The position numbers were made by a program, and so were the translations under genes. A DNA stretch of 64,000 nucleotides, taken from positions 526,487-590,486 of the forward strand of contig RHPI01001202.1 of the NCBI GenBank assembly GCA_009103225.1. Direction: 5' to 3'. The notes under the pieces are model-generated. The model ran no database searches, was not told where the DNA came from, and saw nothing but the letters and a program-made list of their open reading frames with translations. Source of the stretch: Chlorokybus atmophyticus. Its lineage: Eukaryota; Streptophyta; Chlorokybophyceae; Chlorokybales; Chlorokybaceae. Positions 59,276 through 64,000 of the stretch are shown one piece after another (the stretch's first letter is position 1; each line of letters starts with the position of its first letter).

Positions 59276-60618
59276 CTAATCAAATGCCGCTTCTGCCTCA
59301 GCGAGCGGGTCACGAGCTGCTGTCTCTTGCGGCCGGCGCCGATTGGGATCTATCAAGTATTCGACACAAGATGCAGTGCGGCGTTTCACAAGGGTGAATG
59401 GCTGGAGGGCTGCGTACCGTTGCCTCATCTCCCGCTTCATTGACATGATCATGGTGTTGATTTCGCTGAGGTACTCTTCATGTGTGTCTATGCTGGCAGC
59501 TAGGAGAGGGTCTCCATCCTTGCCCTTTAGGATGCGCTCCACCTGCGTAGTTTACAGGCATGTCTTAGTGGCATCGAAAGCCACTATTCACTGCAACGCG
59601 TCTGCAAGCCTGTAGTTTGGGGCTACAGCGTTCCTGAATTGCTAATGATGGAGTTCAGAGTGCTCACCGTAAGCAACAGGTATGCGAGGTGGTTGACTGT
59701 CAGCTGCCGGCGACCAGGTGTAGTGACGGCGTAAGACCAGCATTGCACGATCATTTGCCAGATTATGGGATTGCCCCATTCATGGATGTATCTCCTCCGC
59801 TCCGGGTCTGCAGTGTCGGTCACCTCAAATCTCCGCCATGACTTGTCTGCGACAGTCATACCGACAAGGCATTAGTCACGAAATAGATAGTTCAAGTTGA
59901 GCCTGCACCAGGCTAGAATAGTGCCTGTGACTTACTTTGGAGCGCGTTGCGCATCTGGGCTTTTTGGGTCTCGGGGTCCATTAGGGCGTCGATGTGCCTG
60001 ATTGAATCGGTTACAATAGGCGAGATGAGTACGTGTGTATGGAGGCTGAGTAAGAAGGCAGTGTTGCATAGCAGACATGGTGGTGAGGGACCCAACTCAC
60101 TTGCGCTTGTTGCTGTTAAACAGTGTCCACTTGTACTCCTTCTCAAGGACATGCTTGATCTTGGTGACGTTCTCAGACCGGACCTGCGTAGCTTTCTTCA
60201 GGGCGACACTCCAGTGGAAGGGGCACTCCTTGGGAGTCCAGTACACCTCATAGAACTTGGCCGCATCGGCCTCGTCGTCATGGTCGAAGCCAACTACCTG
60301 TCACGGGCAGGTTGGTCAGTGTCACGGTGCAGTGCGGTCATGAAGCATTCACAGCACCTGACACATGACGTTACGAATAGTGTCCTCCTTGGGATAAACG
60401 TGGCTCTCTACCCAGTGGCCGTTTATGATTTCAACGACGGCATCTCGCAAATGCTGTCCACAGAAGAACAATCCGTTACACACATACACACAGTGTCACA
60501 GTGTCACACAGTGCTTACCTCGTTGCCAATCTTCCACTTGCTTGGGGAAGGGTTGCTGACGGCCGAGGTTGCCACGTCACGGCCAAATGCGTTTGGGTTG
60601 GGGGTTCCAATCGACCCT
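59276..60618 (-). CDS. Unrecognised multi-exon gene, last six exons (300 codons) resolved
   Basis: Exons on the minus strand: 60519-60618, 60358-60453, 60101-60297, 59936-59997, 59668-59846, 59276-59542; all junctions are GT-AG and in phase. Recognisable text: NPNAFGRDVATSAVSNPSPS, SKWKIGNEHLRDAVVEIING, HWVESHVYPKEDTIRNVMCQ, EVYWTPKECPFHWSVALKKA, ENVTKIKHVLEKEYKWTLFN, SWRRFEVTDTADPERRRYIH, RRQLTVNHLAYLLLTVERIL, and the end RDPLAEAEAAFD. The protein looks soluble and helical, without membrane segments or known catalytic motifs. The start is probably near 60989 (MPRGPSVSAPRRGGRRQL, Gln/Ser/Pro-rich), but the joining donor was not settled: GTAAGT after PRGPS is the best donor but out of phase. 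It could be a host gene or an accessory protein of a DNA transposon. Confidence 0.55.
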
Positions 60619-62168
60619 CTGCAAGCACAACCACATGAGTCATGCTGCCAGCCATGAAAGATGCAACCCTCACAGTTGCAAAAGAAGAACAACGTGCACA
60701 GTGTATCCAGAACGCATGCAGTGAGTCACTGTGCTAGTCATGATAGAAGCAAGCATCCAAGTTAGAAGTTGAGCAAGAAGCAACGTGCACAGTGCATCAA
60801 GAACGCATGCAGTCTAGCTTGCCCTTGCGACTGCGGTGTCAGGTGGAGTTGTTGTGATGTGCTGGGCGTTAGCGCGGGGTCTTGCTGCGATTGGTTGGCG
60901 ACGGTTGCCTGGTTGAACACTGGGGGCAATGTGGACAACTGGCGCCGACCTCCACGACGAGGTGCACTTACGGATGGACCACGAGGCATCTCTCCAACTG
61001 ATAGTCGGGTGCCGCCTGTTTAGCTGTAAGTGGCGCTGCCGCCTCCAACGCTGCCGCCGCCGGTTGGCCCGCCCGAATGTATGAGGCGCGAAAACGAAAA
61101 TGAGGCGGTTTTGAACGTCTAGAGTCCCGCACTAGAGTCGCACTTGTAGTGCGTCCTTGCTCCTATGGTTGATGGTACGACTTATGCATTCGTGCCATGC
61201 ATGCTTCGTACAACCATTGTTACCAATGGTTGTGTCGTAACATTTATGGTACGACAGAGGCATCTCTCGTCCAACCCCAGCGATTGCCGTACAATGGCTC
61301 TGTCGTACCATCCATGGTACGACAGAGGCATTGCTCGATCAGCCCAAATGGGAGTTAGCATGCACTCACCCAAACACGCTTCATTGATGGCCGGATGATG
61401 GCACGCAGGGGCACCAGGTCGATGACGGGTCGAATGTCAGGCTTGATGGGCCTGGGTTCGACTAGGAGGCGGAGGACCAGGAGTCGGAGGAGGCGGCGGC
61501 GGCGGCGGCGGCGTGGCACATCTTGCGAGAAGTTGTGGTCGTAAGAGTTCAAGCAGCGAAGCCAGCTACTACCGGTCGCCACGTCATGGATCATGGCAGG
61601 CGTCAGCAATGGGGCTGTCCAACATGCATCACCAACATTGGACAAACCAGCAGGCAAGCCATCAAAGACCATTCTCACACAGAGAGCTGCTTGGTGGCTC
61701 GCTTTTTGCAACAGGGAGTGGATCAGGAGCTGCAGTCCTTGGAGCCCCTTGTCAGAACCATGCGGGGCTAATTGCGGCTGTGGGAACAAGCACAAAGGAA
61801 TGCAGAGGTACGCTCAACAGTCACATGCATTTCCTTGCAAGAGCAATTTCTTTTTTAGCGCAGTCCATGTGATATATGTAGCGTGGCTGCAGGCCTCCAC
61901 TATTCACCCATACCCACCCTACAGTCAAGCCGACATTGCGGAAGCAAGAGCAGATAGACAGAGCTGGGCGGCGGTATGTTGTTGCCAATCTCGATGTGCA
62001 TGTTTACTGCAATGTCGGCTCCAATGCATGCCTACCTTTGCATGCTAGGATGTGCGTGAGCGTGCGAAGTCGCGCGCGCGTGCCGAACGAAGTAGGCTGG
62101 GTTTGAGCACAGGAGCGCATGGCCATTCGTCCGGCATTCAACCAGCAATGACGCAGTCCATGCAATCA
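60619..62168. other. 5' region of the preceding gene and unassigned sequence
   Basis: Includes the probable start exon near 60990-60800, palindromic repeats at 61200-61330, a GGC run at 61490-61515 and a minus-strand open stretch (61795-61360) with VRMVFDGLPAGLSNVGDACW that I do not recognise. Confidence 0.35.
61210..61327. repeat. Cluster of inverted and direct repeats around TGTCGTACCAT
   Basis: A 14-bp-arm hairpin with a 2-nt loop (61298-61311 and 61314-61327), a 10-bp-arm hairpin (ACAACCATTG, TTAC, CAATGGTTGT, about 61210-61233), and a direct repeat of ATGGTACGACAGAGGCAT (61246 and 61314). It may be the remnant of a small hairpin-type transposon. Confidence 0.7.
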
Positions 62169-63920
62169 TGTTGAAGGTATTACATGGGTGATGCTTGTAT
62201 CCGGTCAGCTTGCCCTTCATACAGGAGTCGAGGGTCGAAGGTACCAGGAAGAAGCACGTGGACTCCGGACTTAGCAAGATGGTCGAGCCAGGACGGACTC
62301 CGGACCAGATGCTGAGTAGAGCGTTGGGAGAAATCGCGTAGCTTTGTAAATACGTAAGCTTAGCAGGCGTGGCTTAGCTTGTTGGAAAGCTCTGGTTGTG
62401 AGCTAGACAGCGTAGCTTACAGAATAGCAATCGGCTGAGTACAGCGCACGCGGTGCTTGCCAATGTAGACGTGTGTAGAGACTGGCGGGGTATAAAGCCC
62501 TGACTTGTTGCAATGAGGAGAGGTCACGATGTAGCATGTGTGCGGATGCTATGGTGACAGTAGCAGTCATGCTCTTGTGTTGATGTTGTTGGCGTGTCAC
62601 TTGCACGTGTGTATGTCAACAGGTTATGGGCCCACACATGCTTGTGTAGGTTGATGGAGTGTGTTACAATTGTATGTATAGCTGTAGTTGCTTTGTGGTA
62701 GTGTGGGGTTGTGAGGTCTGTGAGCAGAGAGGGCAACCAACCAAGGCCACCAGCATGGACAGCTTGAAGATTGCGATTGGACTACTGGACGTTGACGACT
62801 ACAACACTTGGAGTGTGAAGATGGAGCTACTACTGGCCCACAAGGAGATGCGGAAGTACATGGACCAAGAGGAGGAGATGACGGAGTTCTTCTGGTGACT
62901 GAAGAAGAGTACGTGAAGTACTTGGTAGAGGAGGCGTCCTTGATACGTGGGAGCTGAAGATGTCAGCTCGTGTTGCTGAGTGCGAGGAGTACTTGGTGGA
63001 GCGTGGTGAAGCGCTCTGAGGAATGCGAGAGGCAACCCGTGGTAAGCACGTTGATGTGCTTGGTGGAAGGAAGGGGAGCAGATGGCAACCCTTGAGGTCG
63101 AGCACGGTGGAGTGTTTGATGGACCTTCCGAGAAGGGGAGCGAGGGCAGTCCTTGGTGAAGCACGGTAAAGTGCTTGGTACTTTGGTTGAAGCATGTGGA
63201 GTGCTTGGCTGAAGGTGCATGCGAGGAAGCGTGATGAGCATCCTGGAAGCGTGATCGCTTGGAAGCTGGACATGGAGCATCCTGGAGGCGTGAAGCTTGG
63301 AGGCTATACGCAGAAGCATGTGGACGTGAAGATGGCCATGGTGTGCGCAAGGTTGCTGCATTGACAAGGGTGGTTGAGGATGGAGTTTCAAGATACTACA
63401 AGGTCATGAGCAACAAGGAGGCACAAGTAGGTTGCGATTGCGGAGCCCGTGGGAGCTGCAAGTGGTGGAAAGCAAGTTGACTAGAGGAGTCATGGGCTGA
63501 TACCAGAGGCGGAGGCACTGTCAACGAGGACAGATGCAGCGGGTGCATGAAGGCAACATGTATGTACAGCAAGGAGCAAGGTTGGTGGTCAACCATGAGG
63601 CTCGAGTTGCTGTGGAAGTGACTGACTTCAAGATCATCCATGAGAAGCATGGAGGCATGAGAAAAAAAGAGGTGAAGGCTCGTGAGAGCAAGCGGTGTGC
63701 GTGAGTAATGGAGGAGCTGATGTTGAAGGACAAGCTGCCCGCGTGGGAGTGTTGAAGGTATTACATGGGTGATGCTTGTATCCGGTCAGCTTGCCCTTCA
63801 TACAGGAGTCGAGGGTCGAAGGTACCAGGAAGAAGCGCGTGGNCTCCAGACTTAGGAAGAAGCACGTGGACTCCGGACTTAGCAAGATGGTCGAGCCAAG
63901 ACGGACTCCGGACCAGATTG
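62169..63920 (+). mobile_element. Remains of a Copia-type LTR retrotransposon
   Basis: A TGTTGAAGGTATTACATGGG sequence starts at 62169 and again at 63750, and the two copies stay nearly identical for about 140 bp (to GACTCCGGACCAGAT), as expected of LTRs. Between them, at 62755, is a Copia-like gag start. The interior is far too short for an autonomous element, and no protease, integrase or RT motif is seen. The right copy stops matching at 63920 and contains a 30-bp repeat around the N at 63843, probably an assembly join. Confidence 0.65.
62755..62898 (+). pseudogene. Copia-like gag N-terminus, truncated
   Basis: ATG at 62755 opens MDSLKIAIGLLDVDDYNTWS, then VKMELLLAHKEMRKYMDQEE, and TGA at 62896 after 47 codons. 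The L-x-G/V-x-D-Y-x-T-W-S-x-K-M pattern is that of Copia gag proteins (UBN2/DUF4219 type). Homologous-looking but frameshifted text continues to about 63500. Confidence 0.6.
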
Positions 63921-64000
63921 TAACAGTCAAGGCCAAATTCTGTGATTTTCATGGCCGTTTTAGGCCTTATTTGTAAGGTACATGTTTTTAATGACTTGTG
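63260..64000. other. Degenerate interior and right LTR, window end
   Basis: Repetitive GAAGCxTGGxxGTG-type sequence to 63500, then an unrecognised open stretch and the right LTR-like copy. Beyond 63920 nothing is recognised. Confidence 0.35.

Overview
This is nuclear DNA from a green-lineage (Viridiplantae) eukaryote, most likely a chlorophyte alga. The genes are split into many short exons by GT-AG introns. Several encode green-lineage proteins: a chloroplast CtpA-type D1 C-terminal protease, a mitochondrial FtsH4-type i-AAA protease, a plastid-type uracil phosphoribosyltransferase, a plant group-C-like bZIP factor, a plant-type GT29 sialyltransferase-like protein and a seipin. TTTAGGG-type motifs lie upstream of three genes. 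The retroelement at 33-37 kb carries a tyrosine recombinase facing opposite to its reverse transcriptase, an arrangement I associate with the kangaroo/DIRS elements of volvocine algae. All gene models are read from splice signals, phase agreement and recalled family motifs; no alignment was run.

Left third (0.2-26.4 kb), the gene-rich part: the last four exons of CTPA (+), convergent with FTSH4 (-); then UPRT (-), a bZIP (-), a GT29 glycosyltransferase (+) and seipin (+). Between them are repeats: a 418-bp MITE-like element, dispersed CATGC-rich repeats, a 111-bp tandem duplication, an AT-rich island at 17.2-19 kb, and a 290-bp block present identically at 11.9 and 23.0 kb.

Middle (26.5-43.7 kb): an unrecognised four-exon gene family in two diverged head-to-head copies, with a third copy at 49 kb and a fragment at 32 kb, each carrying a (GA/CT)n tract in intron 1 where that region is present. 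Next come the degenerate kangaroo-like retroelement, a LEC14B/DCAF11-type WD40 pseudogene, and a frameshifted copy of a second unrecognised family (tail-anchored membrane protein) whose first intron is filled by a 314-bp CATGC-rich satellite.

Right part (43.7-64 kb), heavily duplicated: unresolved exons at 44-47 kb, two more LEC14B fragments inside a duplicated block (about 47-49 and 57-58 kb), the second large copy of the 26.5-kb segment ending in a 579-N gap, a seipin pseudogene, the intact copy of the tail-anchored family, a 54-bp perfect palindrome, a 53-bp minisatellite, an unrecognised seven-exon gene, and the remains of a Copia-type LTR element at the right edge.

Single Ns at 11923, 12568, 30064, 32317 and 63843 sit at duplicated or simple sequence and look like assembly joins. 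Duplications that end at them should be treated as possibly artefactual.
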